Positions 44,927-57,200 of a stretch of 64,000 nucleotides of DNA are shown one piece after another. The stretch is from Alteromonas sp. C1M14 (GTDB lineage: Bacteria > Pseudomonadota > Gammaproteobacteria > Enterobacterales > Alteromonadaceae): assembly GCF_018860965.1 (NCBI RefSeq), contig NZ_JAHKQF010000013.1:124001-188000 (forward strand), in the 5' to 3' direction. The notes below the pieces were generated by a model, which saw only the letters and a list, made by a program, of their open reading frames with translations, ran no database searches and had not been told where the DNA came from. Position numbers and translations under genes: made by a program. Position 1 is the stretch's first letter, and every line of letters starts with the position of its first letter.

Positions 44927-45466
44927 ATTAAAGGCGCTAATAATAAGGCTCAGGGCGACAAAGCCCGCATTAATGATGAAATCCGTGCTCGTGAAGTACG
45001 TCTTATCGGCAAAGAAGGTGAGCAAGTTGGTATCGTTTCCCTAGCGGAGGCAATGCAGTCAGCAGCAGAAGCAAGTCTCGATCTGGTAGAAATTAGTCCT
45101 AATGCTGAGCCGCCGGTCTGTAAAGTGATGGACTACGGCAAATTCCTCTTTGAAAAAAGTAAAGCTCAAAAAGAGCAAAAGAAAAAACAGAAGCAAATTC
45201 AGGTCAAGGAGATTAAATTTCGCCCTGGCACTGATGAAGGCGATTACCAGGTAAAACTGCGCAACCTGCGTCGCTTTCTAGAAAGTGGGGATAAGGCCAA
45301 GGTAACGATCCGTTTTCGCGGACGTGAAATGGCCCACCAAGAGATCGGCATTGAATTACTAAACCGTGTTAAAGCGGAATTAGAAGACATTGCCACGTGT
45401 GAGTCTTTCCCACGTCGTGTGGAAGGCCGCCAGATGATCATGGTGCTTGCCCCAATCAAGAGGTAG
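44927..45466 (+). CDS. infC: Translation initiation factor IF-3 (ATT start)
   Basis: The 179-residue factor begins at ATT 44927, with TTTGGAGGAA about six bases upstream. The translation [25 protein letters not shown] is the usual IF-3 start; the next ATG (45053) would remove the N-terminal domain. Internal matches include [20 protein letters not shown] and [23 protein letters not shown] is the rare start codon also used in E. coli, where IF-3 discriminates against it to repress its own synthesis. The same feedback is likely here. Confidence 0.97.
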   Translation: MKGANNKAQGDKARINDEIRAREVRLIGKEGEQVGIVSLAEAMQSAAEASLDLVEISPNAEPPVCKVMDYGKFLFEKSKAQKEQKKKQKQIQVKEIKFRPGTDEGDYQVKLRNLRRFLESGDKAKVTIRFRGREMAHQEIGIELLNRVKAELEDIATCESFPRRVEGRQMIMVLAPIKR

Positions 45467-45582
45467 TAGTGGTCTAAAGTTTTCAAAGAATCTGCACCTT
45501 TGAAACACCCTGCTTCCAAACATTAGCCGATGAACAGTGCTGCACGCTGAACGTCGATATTAAACAATGCGGAGTTTTAGCA

Positions 45583-45780
45583 ATGCCTAAAATGAAAACT
45601 GTAAGCGGTGCCGCCAAACGTTTTAAGAAAACGGGTTCTGGCCGCTTTAAAAGCAAACAGTCTCACTTACGTCACATTTTGACGAAGAAGAGTACTAAGC
45701 GTAAACGTCACTTACGTGGCAAAAAACTGGTTCATGATTCTGATACCAAATTGGTTCAGCGCATGTTGCCTTACGTTTAA
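45583..45780 (+). CDS. rpmI: 50S ribosomal protein L35
   Basis: The 65-residue, highly basic protein reads [20 protein letters not shown] and ends LVQRMLPYV, the full conserved L35. It lies between infC and rplT, 18 bases before the latter. In enterobacteria, L20 represses this operon by binding the leader upstream of rpmI; the 116-base infC-rpmI gap could hold such a site, but I could not identify it. Confidence 0.98.
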   Translation: MPKMKTVSGAAKRFKKTGSGRFKSKQSHLRHILTKKSTKRKRHLRGKKLVHDSDTKLVQRMLPYV

Positions 45781-45795
45781 GACTTAGGAGACTGA

Positions 45796-46155
<360 letters not shown>

Positions 46156-46190
46156 TTTTTTAACAAATTAAGTTTAAGTTCTTTCGGGAA

Positions 46191-46218
46191 ACGGCGAGCA
46201 GGATGCTCGCCGTTTTTC
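46191..46218 (+). terminator. Terminator after rplT
   Basis: A 10-bp perfect stem ACGGCGAGCA/TGCTCGCCGT with a 3-base loop is followed by a T run. It ends the thrS-infC-rpmI-rplT transcript. Confidence 0.92.
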
Positions 46219-46310
46219 GTTCTAAATCCGCTAGAATTTCTGCGAGTAAACTTGTTCATCGGGTTTAACTAGGGCTAACGACTATTGGCCTTTACCGCTT
46301 ACCACCTTTA

Positions 46311-47135
46311 TCACGGTGTTGTCAGGTTTAATCCCTTACTCATAAAGATGTCGTCATAATACAGGCCGCCGTTTCCATAAGGCTGTTTAAGGGGACCCGT
46401 ATTACAATTTGCTAGAAAGTATATCAGCGGTAACGCTCGCTTCATCCTAAAATCAGCGTGTTGATAAACCCGGGTTTGCTGTTCAAATTCGCCGCCTTTA
46501 ACATAAACGTCGTACACTTGCCCCCCTTGGCCCTGAGTTTTGTTATTGACCACATACCATATTTCATACCATATACCCGGTAGCAAGGGTTTCCCGTCGA
46601 CCTTTGTATTTGGATTGTGAATGTTGGCGTATTGGCGATACGTGTGATCACTGTCCACTTTTACCATTAACGTGCCGTCATTTTTGTAGCCGTCAGATTC
46701 ATGTTTATCGGTGACTCTTAAGGTGGCTTCAAAGGCATCATATCCTTGATCCACAATCTCTTTTGGCATCAGGTTACTTACCCCAAAAGCATGGTTGTTG
46801 GGAAAGCTTTGAACGTTTATTCGTGTGTATAAGGTCGCGATTTCTCCCACCGCAATAGGTTGGGGAAGGGCTTTAAATGTCAGGGCCTTACGATTTCCCA
46901 CTACGCCATCTTTTGCCGGTTTTTTTAACAAAGACTGGTTTTCGTCTTGGTAAACTAATTGTGTGACTTGCGGGCTAGGGATAAAGGGCTGGGTGTTATT
47001 TTGGGGGTCTTTAAGGTACCAACCTTGCAAATCCGTGTGTTCAAAATCGTCCACCATAAGCCATGGGTTGCTAGGCACATAGGTTGCACATGAGGTCAGT
47101 AAAAGAGTGTATAAAACGATCAAAATGTGGCGCAT
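46311..47135 (-). CDS. Putative lipoprotein, function unknown
   Basis: The 274-residue product has a signal peptide and lipobox LLLTSCATY (Cys about residue 16). The mature part is beta-rich (WLMVDDFEHTDLQGWYLKDP, PGIWYEIWYVVNNK, and GGLYYDDIFMSKGLNL at the end), resembling concanavalin-like or carbohydrate-binding jelly-roll folds seen in polysaccharide-degrading marine bacteria. No catalytic motif was recognised. It is an isolated gene between the rplT terminator and pheS. Confidence 0.65.
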   Translation of the reverse strand: MRHILIVLYTLLLTSCATYVPSNPWLMVDDFEHTDLQGWYLKDPQNNTQPFIPSPQVTQLVYQDENQSLLKKPAKDGVVGNRKALTFKALPQPIAVGEIATLYTRINVQSFPNNHAFGVSNLMPKEIVDQGYDAFEATLRVTDKHESDGYKNDGTLMVKVDSDHTYRQYANIHNPNTKVDGKPLLPGIWYEIWYVVNNKTQGQGGQVYDVYVKGGEFEQQTRVYQHADFRMKRALPLIYFLANCNTGPLKQPYGNGGLYYDDIFMSKGLNLTTP

Positions 47136-47362
47136 TACAGGTTACCCATTGCTGTCACGTTAGATGAACAAAAAATGACATAAGGGCAGCGAGATAGCAA
47201 TAAGATTGCAAATTGTATAAAAAGACAAAGAAAATTGGTCAATATCAGAGATATAAGGTAGCCCTCATCACTGCCTGTCGTGTAAACTATTGCCTTTATT
47301 TCAGGCTAGCCATCGGGAACAAATGCAGATGCAATCTTGTTGGCCATGCAGTCATCATGTGA

Positions 47363-48355
<993 letters not shown>

Positions 48356-48371
48356 GGCAGGCAAGGTAACA

Positions 48372-50759
48372 ATGAAATTCAGTGAAAAATGGTTAAGAGA
48401 ATGGGTTAACCCGCAAATTTCCACCGATGCGTTGTCTGAACAGTTGAGCATGGCCGGTTTGGAAGTGGATGGGGTTGAACCTGTTGCAGCAGAATTTTCT
48501 GGTGTAGTGATCGGTGAAGTTGTGGCATGTGAGCAACATCCCAACGCCGACAAGCTGCGGGTAACAAAAATCAATGTGGGTGAAGACGATTTACTCGACA
48601 TCGTTTGTGGTGCCCCTAATTGTCGTCAAGGATTAAAGGTAGCCGTGGCCAAAGTGGGCGCTGTGTTACCCGGTAATTTTAAAATTAAAAAAGCGAAACT
48701 TCGTGGCGAGCCTTCCTTCGGCATGCTTTGTAGTTTTTCTGAGCTTGGCATGGGTGAAGATCATAGCGGCATTATCGAATTGCCGGATGATGCACCTATT
48801 GGCACCGATATTCGCGAATATCTAGACTTAGATGACAATATTATCGAGGTGGATTTAACCCCCAACCGTGCCGATTGTCTTGGGATCCGCGGCCTTGCTC
48901 GTGAAGTTGGCGTATTAAATAGTACCGATGTCAACGAGCCGGAAGTGGCCAATGTCACCCCCACTATTGATGACAAATTGGCTATTACATTAAGTGCACC
49001 AGACGCTTGTCCTCGTTATCTTGGTCGTGTTATTTGCAACGTTAACGTCAACGTTCCTTCTCCTTTATGGTTGAAAGAAAAGCTACGTCGTTGTGGCGTG
49101 CGTTCTATCGATCCGGTGGTAGATATTACCAACTTCGTGCTGCTTGAACTCGGCCAGCCCTTACATGGTTTCAATCTTGATACTATCGAAGGGGGCATCA
49201 ATGTACGTCTAGCCCATGAGGGTGAATCACTTACGTTATTGGATGAATCCACGGTTTCCTTAAAAGACAATACCTTGGTAATTGCAGACGACAACAAAGC
49301 ATTGGCCATGGCGGGGGTTTTTGGCGGTTTACATTCAGGTGTGACCAGCGAGACCAAACACATTCTGCTAGAAAGTGCCTTTTTCAGCCGTGATGCGATT
49401 ATGGGCCGCGCGCGCCAATATGGTTTGCATACCGATGCATCCCACCGTTATGAACGAGGGGTGGATCCTAAGCTGCAACACAAAGCCATTGAGCGGGCGA
49501 CAGCATTAATTCTGGATATCTGTGGCGGTCAACCTGGTCCCGTGGTGGAAGCGGTGAACGATTCAGCCTTGCCCACATCGGCCACTGTGACGCTGCGTAA
49601 AGCGCGCTTAAAACGGGTACTCGGTATTGATATAGATCCGGTTAAAGTACGGGATATCCTTACTCGACTAGGTCTTGAAGTAGTAGAAAGCCAAGAGGGG
49701 TGGACCGCCTCTGCACCAAGTTATCGCTTTGATATCGCTATCGAAGAAGATTTAATTGAAGAAGTTGCCCGGGTTTACGGCTACAACAACATTCCTAATG
49801 AGGCGCCTAAAGGCAGTCTAACCATGTTGGACAGTCAGGAGAGTTGTTTACCAGTGGCAAGCTTTAAGCAAATACTCGGTGCCAATGGGTATGTCGAAGC
49901 GATTACCTATTCTTTTGTCGATCCTAAAGTGCAAAATGCATTGTTTCCAGAACAAAGAAGCATGACTTTGCCTCATCCCATTTCCGCCGATATGTCGGTG
50001 ATGCGAGTGAGTTTATGGCCAGGTTTGTTAGGCGCTACGGCCTACAACCAGAAACGTCAGCAAAGCCGAGTGCGCTTGTTTGAAACTGGTTTACGTTTTG
50101 TTCCTGACGATAACGCGCCTAATGGGGTACGACAAGAATCGGTTATTTCCGGCGTTATTGCTGGTAAACGGGAAGAAGAAAGTTGGTTAACAGACGATAA
50201 TAATGTTGACTTCTTTGATATTAAAGGAGATGTTGAGGCTATACTTGCTTTAACAGCAACGAAACAGTCGGTAGAATTTGTTGCAACGTCACACTCGGCA
50301 CTTCATCCTGGTATGGCAGCGGAAGTTCGTTTACATAACAAATGCATAGGTTATGTAGGTGCTGTTCATCCACAGTTTGGAAAACAACTGGGTGTAAATG
50401 GGCGAGTTTTTGTCTTTGAGCTTGATCTTAAAGCGATTTCTTCACGTAATTTGCCTGAAGCTTGTGCTGTTTCGAAGTTCCCGGCGAACCGTCGTGATAT
50501 TGCGATAACGGTGAAAGAAGAACTTTCAGTGGGCACGATTATTTCTTTTGTAGAAAAAATTGGCGTAAATCAACTAGTTGCCCTAAACTTGTTCGATGTG
50601 TATAAAGGGAAAGGTGTGGAACCAGGCTTTAAGAGCCTAGCATTGTCCCTTGTACTACAGGATCCTGATAAAACATTGGAAGAAGCTGAAATTCAACAAG
50701 CAGTGGATACCGTTGTTAAAGGGTTAGAGCGTGAATTTGGGGCGGCGTTAAGAGAGTAG
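48372..50759 (+). CDS. pheT: Phenylalanyl-tRNA synthetase beta chain
   Basis: The 795-residue subunit has the usual order: N-terminal tRNA-binding OB domain (about 40-150, [20 protein letters not shown]), B3/B4 editing domain (about 210-370), B5 domain, catalytic-like core with [20 protein letters not shown], and the FDX-ACB domain at the C terminus ([14 protein letters not shown]). Length is normal. ihfA begins three bases after its stop, as in E. coli. Confidence 0.98.
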   Translation: MKFSEKWLREWVNPQISTDALSEQLSMAGLEVDGVEPVAAEFSGVVIGEVVACEQHPNADKLRVTKINVGEDDLLDIVCGAPNCRQGLKVAVAKVGAVLPGNFKIKKAKLRGEPSFGMLCSFSELGMGEDHSGIIELPDDAPIGTDIREYLDLDDNIIEVDLTPNRADCLGIRGLAREVGVLNSTDVNEPEVANVTPTIDDKLAITLSAPDACPRYLGRVICNVNVNVPSPLWLKEKLRRCGVRSIDPVVDITNFVLLELGQPLHGFNLDTIEGGINVRLAHEGESLTLLDESTVSLKDNTLVIADDNKALAMAGVFGGLHSGVTSETKHILLESAFFSRDAIMGRARQYGLHTDASHRYERGVDPKLQHKAIERATALILDICGGQPGPVVEAVNDSALPTSATVTLRKARLKRVLGIDIDPVKVRDILTRLGLEVVESQEGWTASAPSYRFDIAIEEDLIEEVARVYGYNNIPNEAPKGSLTMLDSQESCLPVASFKQILGANGYVEAITYSFVDPKVQNALFPEQRSMTLPHPISADMSVMRVSLWPGLLGATAYNQKRQQSRVRLFETGLRFVPDDNAPNGVRQESVISGVIAGKREEESWLTDDNNVDFFDIKGDVEAILALTATKQSVEFVATSHSALHPGMAAEVRLHNKCIGYVGAVHPQFGKQLGVNGRVFVFELDLKAISSRNLPEACAVSKFPANRRDIAITVKEELSVGTIISFVEKIGVNQLVALNLFDVYKGKGVEPGFKSLALSLVLQDPDKTLEEAEIQQAVDTVVKGLEREFGAALRE

Positions 50760-50762
50760 ATT

Positions 50763-51062
50763 ATGGCATTGACCAAAGCCGAAATGGCTGAACACTTATT
50801 CGAAAAACTGGGTATTAATAAAAAAGATGCTAAGGATTTGGTAGAAGCTTTTTTTGAAGAAATTAAGGAAGCTTTGGAATCCGGTGAACAAGTGAAGTTG
50901 TCCGGTTTTGGTAATTTTGACCTGCGTGATAAAAATGAACGTCCGGGGCGAAATCCGAAAACCGGTGAAGACATTCCAATTAAAGCTCGACGGGTGGTAA
51001 CTTTTCGCCCAGGGCAAAAGCTGAAAAGCAGAGTAGAAAACTCTAAACCACCCACAGAATAG
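50763..51062 (+). CDS. ihfA: Integration host factor subunit alpha
   Basis: The 99-residue HU-family protein begins [20 protein letters not shown] and contains the DNA-minor-groove arm [20 protein letters not shown], with the Pro that intercalates DNA. It bends DNA at specific sites together with IhfB. It is transcribed with pheST, so its supply is tied to that operon. Confidence 0.98.
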   Translation: MALTKAEMAEHLFEKLGINKKDAKDLVEAFFEEIKEALESGEQVKLSGFGNFDLRDKNERPGRNPKTGEDIPIKARRVVTFRPGQKLKSRVENSKPPTE

Positions 51063-51103
51063 CTTTTCAGTACTTTTAAGACCGAATTTTCCTCGCTATT
51101 TGT

Positions 51104-51138
51104 AAAAAAGGCAACGCCTCTCGCGTGTTGCCTTTTTT
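51104..51138 (+). terminator. Terminator after ihfA
   Basis: GGCAAC/GTTGCC with flanking A6 and T6 runs forms a typical rho-independent hairpin, about 45 bases beyond the ihfA stop. Confidence 0.85.
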
Positions 51139-51264
51139 ATCTATTTCGTATGTCTAACATCTAGACGGCGTCTTTTTCCTTTCGGTGACTTATGACCTAT
51201 TTGCAAATTTTAGGTCGGTATTTTATCGTAACGTGTTCAATCCTTGGGTTTTTACGGAGCAGTA

Positions 51265-51822
51265 ATGAAAAAAACGGGGTTAATCCTAGTTTTATTAGCA
51301 TGTATAGTCGGCGGCTATTTTATTTACCTAGCAAAGGTATCTTCAAGCCACGAAGAAGAGGCTATCGTTCCTTTTACGGTGATGGATATTCTTCATGCCA
51401 CGGACCTTGAACAAGGTGTTAAGAAAGGGGTCCAGAACAATGACGACGAGGTCATTACATCGTGGTTAGAAAAGGCCCAAGATGTGGCTGAGCAAGCCGG
51501 ACTGGCTGAGAGCGATGTAGAGTATTTGCATTCCGACCAAGCGAAAGATTATGTGGTATTTAATGCTAAACGTCAGTTGTTTAACGATGAATTTGAGCAG
51601 CGCTATTACGCTTTACAGGATATCGAAGCGCTTAAAGTGAAGTACCCTGAAGCCAAAGACCTTTTTGCTAAAGCCGAGACGTTACTTGCCAAGCGAGATC
51701 AGATCATTAATCAAATCGCGCTAACCTTATCTAATGGGAAGAGCCCCGACGATGATGATATTGCCGCGGCAAAAACCTTATGGCAACAACGTTATCAAGG
51801 GTCGGAACAACACCAAGAGTAA
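51265..51822 (+). CDS. Membrane-anchored hypothetical protein
   Basis: ATG 51265 has ACGGAG six bases upstream and starts KKTGLILVLLACIVGGYFIY, a single N-terminal membrane anchor or uncleaved signal. The remaining 160 residues are acidic and helical (LEKAQDVAEQAGLAESDVEY, and AETLLAKRDQIINQIALTLS) and probably face the periplasm as a coiled-coil-like domain. I recognise no family. It stands alone and is convergent with the ybaK-type gene. Confidence 0.6.
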   Translation: MKKTGLILVLLACIVGGYFIYLAKVSSSHEEEAIVPFTVMDILHATDLEQGVKKGVQNNDDEVITSWLEKAQDVAEQAGLAESDVEYLHSDQAKDYVVFNAKRQLFNDEFEQRYYALQDIEALKVKYPEAKDLFAKAETLLAKRDQIINQIALTLSNGKSPDDDDIAAAKTLWQQRYQGSEQHQE

Positions 51823-51844
51823 TAGAATCCCTTTAGCTCAGGCT

Positions 51845-52309
51845 TTACACGAGAGGGGAAAATTGTGCTCGGGTAAGGCGTTGTAAATCTGTTGGTGCTA
51901 ATTTTATTTCCAAGCCCCGTCTGCCGGCACTGACATGTATAGCAGGCAAAGACTCTGCACTGTCATGAATAAAGGTTCGTAGGGCTTTTTTCTGACCTAG
52001 AGGGCTGACCCCACCTAATACATAGCCGCTGGATCGCTCAACCCGTTCGGGATTAGCCATAGCGGCTTTTTTCACTCCTGCTGCTTTAGCTAGTGCCTTG
52101 GTGTTGAGTTTGTCGCTAACGGGAACAAGCCCTACCACTAACTCTTTAGTATCCAGTTCAGCGATGAGTGTTTTGAATACGGTGTTTGCATCCAGTCCAA
52201 GTTTGTCACTGGCCTCTAAACCGTATGAGGGAGCATCCCCATCGTGATGGTATTTAAGCACCTCGTGGACGATTTTGTGCTTTTTCAATAGCAGGATAGC
52301 CGGTGTCAT
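51845..52309 (-). CDS. ybaK: Cys-tRNA(Pro) deacylase YbaK
   Basis: The 154-residue editing enzyme removes Cys mischarged onto tRNA-Pro. It matches YbaK in TPAILLLKKHKIVHEVLKYH, the catalytic Lys region ANTVFKTLIAELD, and GVSPLGQKKALRTFIHDSA. It starts three bases after the CsiV-like gene stops, so it is the last gene of the mfd transcript. Confidence 0.93.
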   Translation of the reverse strand: MTPAILLLKKHKIVHEVLKYHHDGDAPSYGLEASDKLGLDANTVFKTLIAELDTKELVVGLVPVSDKLNTKALAKAAGVKKAAMANPERVERSSGYVLGGVSPLGQKKALRTFIHDSAESLPAIHVSAGRRGLEIKLAPTDLQRLTRAQFSPLV

Positions 52310-52311
52310 TG

Positions 52312-53661
52312 TTACTCACCCTGAGGACGTTTATAGCGGCGTATTTCTACCACCATGCCAAACAAGGGGTGATCGAAATAATGCACTTGCTTGCTGATCA
52401 CCCGGCGAACTTGATGAAAGGGCACAGAGGTTAACTGCAATGAAGGCGGGGTAAGTTCATCGCTGGTTTCTGTTTGAACAAGGGTTGGCTGGCGGTATTG
52501 CATCTCACTGTCGATATGCAAATAAGGCACTCTATTGATGTACTTCAAATACACTTTTAAATAGCCGTCTAACTGCCATATGGCTAAATTCTCGCCTTCA
52601 GATGCACCAGCAACGCTGTCTAAAAGCATCATGGGCGCTGGTTGGTTTACCGCTAACATATCGTTAAAGGCAATGTCATTCGGATTCGTTAAAGCCTGAT
52701 CTAATTGGCTGAAAAAGTCATTTTTGCCAAGAGAAAGGGGGTTATCATCCGTTGAGTTTTCTGTATTTTTCTCATCTTTGGTTATAGGTTGGCCAGATAA
52801 ATCATATTCTGAAGCATAATTTTTACCGGCGATAATGCGCATAGCTTCGGCGGTCTGCTGGCCAAATTTAACCGGTTGACGCCAAGCAACATGTAAAAGA
52901 CGTTTTAACCCCCGGGTTTGACGAATTTGACGGGAAAGATCAGTAAGTTCCAGTTTGTCATAAGGAAGAAGATGAGCCACGGGAGAACGGGGCAAGTCCC
53001 GTCCTTCAAGAAACTCCGGCACATGGTCTGGCGCCGGTAAGCCATTGTCTGGGAAGTGGGTTTGCCACTTGCCCTGTTGGTAAGTTAACCAGGGTTCAGG
53101 CGTTTCACAGGTACGAAACTTAGGAACCGAAATAGGCGTGAAGTTTTCGATACCGGAAAAGGCAACCCAATAACTGGCAATGGTTTGGCTGCTTATGGCA
53201 GGCTCTGTTTGTGTATATTGACCTTGAGACTGGGAGAGCGACAGTCTTGCAGCTTTAGGCTCATAGGAAGACGATTGGGTACCATCAGCCATGTCCTGTG
53301 TGTTTTGATTGTCAGTATCAGAGGAATAGAGCCCTTGCTCAACTTGCCACTTTTTATGCGTCGATAAGATATCTTTTATTGATGGCATGGGTAACCAAAG
53401 TGGTGATGAAGAGCCATCACATTGCGCTAGCCCTTGTTTCAAACCACTGATATCGGGTCTTAGATAATTATCAATAAGATCGATTTCGGCAGAAGTGGGG
53501 GCCAAAGAGCCTTGTCCATCAAACTTTTCGTCTAGTTCATCAATACTCAAACTGCGATCAAAAATGATCACCTCAATGTCAAACCACCAGTCGTCGGCGG
53601 CGTAACCATTTGTGCTTGTCAATAACAGTAAAAAGTAAGCAGCAACGGTAAAGGGTTTCAT
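52312..53661 (-). CDS. CsiV-like periplasmic protein
   Basis: The 449-residue protein has a cleavable signal peptide (FTVAAYFLLLLTSTNGYA) followed by DDWWFDIEVIIFDRS, the invariant start of the CsiV family. The C-terminal part has YLKVYLKYINRVPYLHIDSE and the closing HYFDHPLFGMVVEIRRYKRP. In Vibrio cholerae CsiV works with the lipoprotein LpoA to support PBP1a. The middle region (about 110-310) is low in complexity and acidic. It lies directly after mfd, a common arrangement in gammaproteobacteria. Confidence 0.82.
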   Translation of the reverse strand: MKPFTVAAYFLLLLTSTNGYAADDWWFDIEVIIFDRSLSIDELDEKFDGQGSLAPTSAEIDLIDNYLRPDISGLKQGLAQCDGSSSPLWLPMPSIKDILSTHKKWQVEQGLYSSDTDNQNTQDMADGTQSSSYEPKAARLSLSQSQGQYTQTEPAISSQTIASYWVAFSGIENFTPISVPKFRTCETPEPWLTYQQGKWQTHFPDNGLPAPDHVPEFLEGRDLPRSPVAHLLPYDKLELTDLSRQIRQTRGLKRLLHVAWRQPVKFGQQTAEAMRIIAGKNYASEYDLSGQPITKDEKNTENSTDDNPLSLGKNDFFSQLDQALTNPNDIAFNDMLAVNQPAPMMLLDSVAGASEGENLAIWQLDGYLKVYLKYINRVPYLHIDSEMQYRQPTLVQTETSDELTPPSLQLTSVPFHQVRRVISKQVHYFDHPLFGMVVEIRRYKRPQGE

Positions 53662-53663
53662 GT

Positions 53664-56600
53664 TTACCTGATCTCCTTGGAAAATTCATTGAGTATTTTC
53701 TCAACCATCTCAAGACGTTCTTTAGCACTTTGGGTTTTCAGTAGTACCCGAAGTTTTTGACTGCCTTCGAATCGAAAGGTATTGGATTGGGTCTGAACGA
53801 GTTGAATGATGAATCCGGGATCAACAGGGGTGCTTTCTCTGAATTCAATGGTGCCTCCGGCACTCGTCACATCGATTTTGGCAATACCTAAGGTTTTAGC
53901 AATAAGTTTCAGTTCGGTCACTTTTATAAGTTGTTTTGCCGGTAGCGGCAACAAACCAAATCGGTCGATACATTCTACCTGAAATTCATCAATGGCATCT
54001 TTAGAATCGCAACTGGCTAATTGTTTATATAACGATAAGCGTTGATTCACATCGGCAATGTAATCATCGGGAAGTAGCGCAGGTATACGCAGTTCAATTT
54101 CGGTTTGATTGGCCGTGGCATCTTCTAAGCTTGGCTCTCGACCTTCTTTAAGGGCATTTACCGCTTGGTCTAACATATCCATATATAAGCTGAAACCAAT
54201 GGTGGCAATTTGCCCTGATTGGTCATCACCGAGTAATTCCCCCGCGCCACGAATTTCTAAATCATGGGTGGCAAGGGCAAATCCGGCGCCTAAATCTTCT
54301 AAATTAGCGATGGCTTCCAATCGTTTCACGGCATCTTTGGTCATCCGTTTCGGGTGAGGCGTGAGCAAATATGCATATGCTTGATGATGGGAGCGGCCAA
54401 CTCGCCCTCGCAATTGGTGCATCTGGGCAAGTCCGAGATGATCGGCCCGATCCATGATAATGGTATTGGCAGTGGGAACATCAATGCCGGTTTCGATGAT
54501 CGTGGTACATACCAATACGTTGTATCGTTGATGATAGAAGTCGCTCATCACCGATTCCAGTTCTCGTTCTCGCATTTGTCCATGTCCAATGGCAATTCTC
54601 GCCTCGGGCACAATTTCCCCAATTTCCGCGGCTGTTTTTTCAATGGTGTCCACTTCGTTATGAAGAAAATAGACTTGGCCACCGCGCAGGATTTCCCGCA
54701 TTACCGCTTCACGAATGATGGCTTTATCTCGCTTCTGCACGAAGGTTTTAATCGACAGTCGACGGGCTGGCGGGGTGGCGATAATGGACAAGTCTCGCAT
54801 GCCCGACAACGCCATGTTTAATGTACGTGGAATAGGGGTGGCGGTAAGGGTGAGAATATCCACATCGGCGCGCAGAGACTTAAATTTTTCTTTTTGCCTA
54901 ACCCCAAAGCGGTGTTCTTCATCAATGATCACTAAACCAAGATCGCTGAATTTTACGTCGCTACTGAGTAATTTATGGGTGCCTACCACAATATCGACGG
55001 TACCGTTAGTGATGCCATCAATGGTTTGCTTTTGCGCTTTGCCGTTAACAAAGCGACTCATCACTTGAATGTTAAAGGGCCAATTGGCAAAACGATCTTT
55101 GAAGTTTTCATAATGCTGTTGAGCAAGCAAGGTTGTGGGTACCAAGATAGCCACCTGCTTGCCTTGATTAGCGGCCAAAAATGCCGCGCGCATGGCCACT
55201 TCGGTTTTGCCAAAGCCAACATCTCCACATACCAATCGATCCATGGCTTGGGGCGAGCCCATATCATGCACAACCGCATTGATTGCTTGTACTTGGTCCG
55301 GTGTTTCTTCAAAGGGAAAGCTATCGGAAAATGACTGATATTCTTCCCAGTTGATGGGATACGCATAGCCTGGTTTTGCTGCCCGTTGGGCATAAACGTT
55401 TAATAATTCTGCCGCCACATCCCGAACTTTTTCGGCGGCTTTCTGTTTGGCTTTTGTCCATGCATCAGAGCCTAATGCGTGTAACGGTGCATGATCCACA
55501 TCTCCACCGGTATAACGGGAGATAAGGTGTAACGAGGCGACGGGTACATAAAGCTTCGATTGCTTTGCATATTCAATACACAAGTATTCTGTTAACACAC
55601 CGCCGGCATCGAGGGTTTGCAAGCCGAGGTAGCGGCCCACACCGTGATCAAAATGCACAACCGGTTGCCCCACAGAAAGCTCGGCTAGATTTCGTATTAT
55701 GGCGCTTTCGTCGGTGGCTTGACGCTTATCCCGAAGTCGTCGTTGACTGACCTTATGGCCAAGCAGCTCGGTTTCGGTGATAAAAAGAATGCTGCCTTGT
55801 TTGCGCTGCCAAAAAAAGCTGTTTTCAACCACGCCAATGGTGATGCCTACCGGGGTATCACCGCCGATAAAGTCACTAAAATTAGTGACGGCTTGCGGCG
55901 TTATTTTCGCTTTTTTTAACACGTCGAGAAGGTTTTCTCGACGGCCCTGAGATTCGGCACAGAAAAGTACCCGACTTCCGGCATTTCTGGCGTCTTTTAA
56001 ACGAGCCAACAACGCACTGGCGGGTTCTTTTTTCTGGGGATTAAAACCAATGTCTTTTAATTCTTCGCAGCCTAAATTAGTACGCCCTGGCTTGTCTTCT
56101 AATGGGGTTGCGTGCAGTGTTACTCGAGGCCAGTTTTTGATGACTTCAAATAAGGTATTTACCGGTAAGAATAAGGCATCGGGAGCAAGCAGTGGACGAC
56201 TAACATCATAGCGACGCTGTTCGTAACGTTCAGACACGTCAGCCCAGAAGAAATCACTGGCGTCTTTGATATCGCCATGCAGTAGCAGCAAGGTGTCGTC
56301 GTGTAAATAATCAAAAAGGGTGGCGGTTTGAGTAAAAAACAACGGCAGATAGTACTCGATACCACCTGGCATTGTGCCCTTAGATACTTGTGCTAATACA
56401 GACTCTTGCGCGTTGTTAGCATCAAATTGCTCTAAATACTGCTGGCGGAACAGTTGTAGCGCAGCCTTATCGGTGGGGAACTCCCGTGCAGGTAAAAGAC
56501 GGATACTCTCTACGTGGTCTGAAGATCGTTGGCTCTCGGTATCAAAATAGCGAATTGAGTCAACCTCGTCGTCGAACAAGTCGATACGAAAGGGCCGATG

Positions 56601-57155
56601 ACTCCCCATAGGGTACAAGTCGATAATAGAACCACGAATAGAAAACTCACTGTGACTCATGACTTGATTAACGTGCAGGTAGCCGGCTTTTTCTAAGTTA
56701 CGTCGAAATTGGTCTCTGTCTAAACTTTCGCCTTTATGCAACATGAGCAGATACTTGTTAAGGTAATCTACCGGGGCTAGACGTTGCATCAAGGTATTAA
56801 TAGGAACAATAAAAATACCTTGGCGCTCGTTGGCCATGCGATACAGCGTTTCCATACGCTGCGAAACGATATCCTGATGGGGCGAAAACATATCGTAAGG
56901 CAGGGTTTCCCAATCAGGAAACAAGGTTACTGCCTTGCTATCATGGTCGAGAAAATAGGTGATTTCCCGTTGTAACTTCATTGCCGATGGGGTGTCTGCG
57001 GTAACCAGTACTACAGGACCTGCATGCTGTTGATAGGCCTGAGCAATAGTAAGGGCTTGGCTGCTGCCTTGTAACTGCCCCCATTGCTGATGATCGTTTG
57101 TGCCTGATTGCTTTTTCGCCTTAGGCATCGGTAGAGAATATATTGTGGCTGTCAT
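53664..57155 (-). CDS. mfd: Transcription-repair coupling factor
   Basis: The 1163-residue protein releases stalled RNA polymerase and recruits UvrA. The UvrB-homology region is at the N terminus (about 30-350), the RNA-polymerase-interacting Tudor-like domain at about 490-560 (VGQPVVHFDHGVGRYLGLQT), and the RecG-like motor follows with Walker A CGDVGFGKTEVAMRA, DEEHRFGVRQKE and QLRGRVGRSHHQAYAYLL. The C-terminal UvrA-binding D7 domain is complete. Length is normal. It heads the mfd-csiV-ybaK operon. Confidence 0.98.
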   Translation of the reverse strand: MTATIYSLPMPKAKKQSGTNDHQQWGQLQGSSQALTIAQAYQQHAGPVVLVTADTPSAMKLQREITYFLDHDSKAVTLFPDWETLPYDMFSPHQDIVSQRMETLYRMANERQGIFIVPINTLMQRLAPVDYLNKYLLMLHKGESLDRDQFRRNLEKAGYLHVNQVMSHSEFSIRGSIIDLYPMGSHRPFRIDLFDDEVDSIRYFDTESQRSSDHVESIRLLPAREFPTDKAALQLFRQQYLEQFDANNAQESVLAQVSKGTMPGGIEYYLPLFFTQTATLFDYLHDDTLLLLHGDIKDASDFFWADVSERYEQRRYDVSRPLLAPDALFLPVNTLFEVIKNWPRVTLHATPLEDKPGRTNLGCEELKDIGFNPQKKEPASALLARLKDARNAGSRVLFCAESQGRRENLLDVLKKAKITPQAVTNFSDFIGGDTPVGITIGVVENSFFWQRKQGSILFITETELLGHKVSQRRLRDKRQATDESAIIRNLAELSVGQPVVHFDHGVGRYLGLQTLDAGGVLTEYLCIEYAKQSKLYVPVASLHLISRYTGGDVDHAPLHALGSDAWTKAKQKAAEKVRDVAAELLNVYAQRAAKPGYAYPINWEEYQSFSDSFPFEETPDQVQAINAVVHDMGSPQAMDRLVCGDVGFGKTEVAMRAAFLAANQGKQVAILVPTTLLAQQHYENFKDRFANWPFNIQVMSRFVNGKAQKQTIDGITNGTVDIVVGTHKLLSSDVKFSDLGLVIIDEEHRFGVRQKEKFKSLRADVDILTLTATPIPRTLNMALSGMRDLSIIATPPARRLSIKTFVQKRDKAIIREAVMREILRGGQVYFLHNEVDTIEKTAAEIGEIVPEARIAIGHGQMRERELESVMSDFYHQRYNVLVCTTIIETGIDVPTANTIIMDRADHLGLAQMHQLRGRVGRSHHQAYAYLLTPHPKRMTKDAVKRLEAIANLEDLGAGFALATHDLEIRGAGELLGDDQSGQIATIGFSLYMDMLDQAVNALKEGREPSLEDATANQTEIELRIPALLPDDYIADVNQRLSLYKQLASCDSKDAIDEFQVECIDRFGLLPLPAKQLIKVTELKLIAKTLGIAKIDVTSAGGTIEFRESTPVDPGFIIQLVQTQSNTFRFEGSQKLRVLLKTQSAKERLEMVEKILNEFSKEIR

Positions 57156-57200
57156 GTCACCCTGAAACTAATGAGCAGTAGATGGAAATCACCGAAAAGC

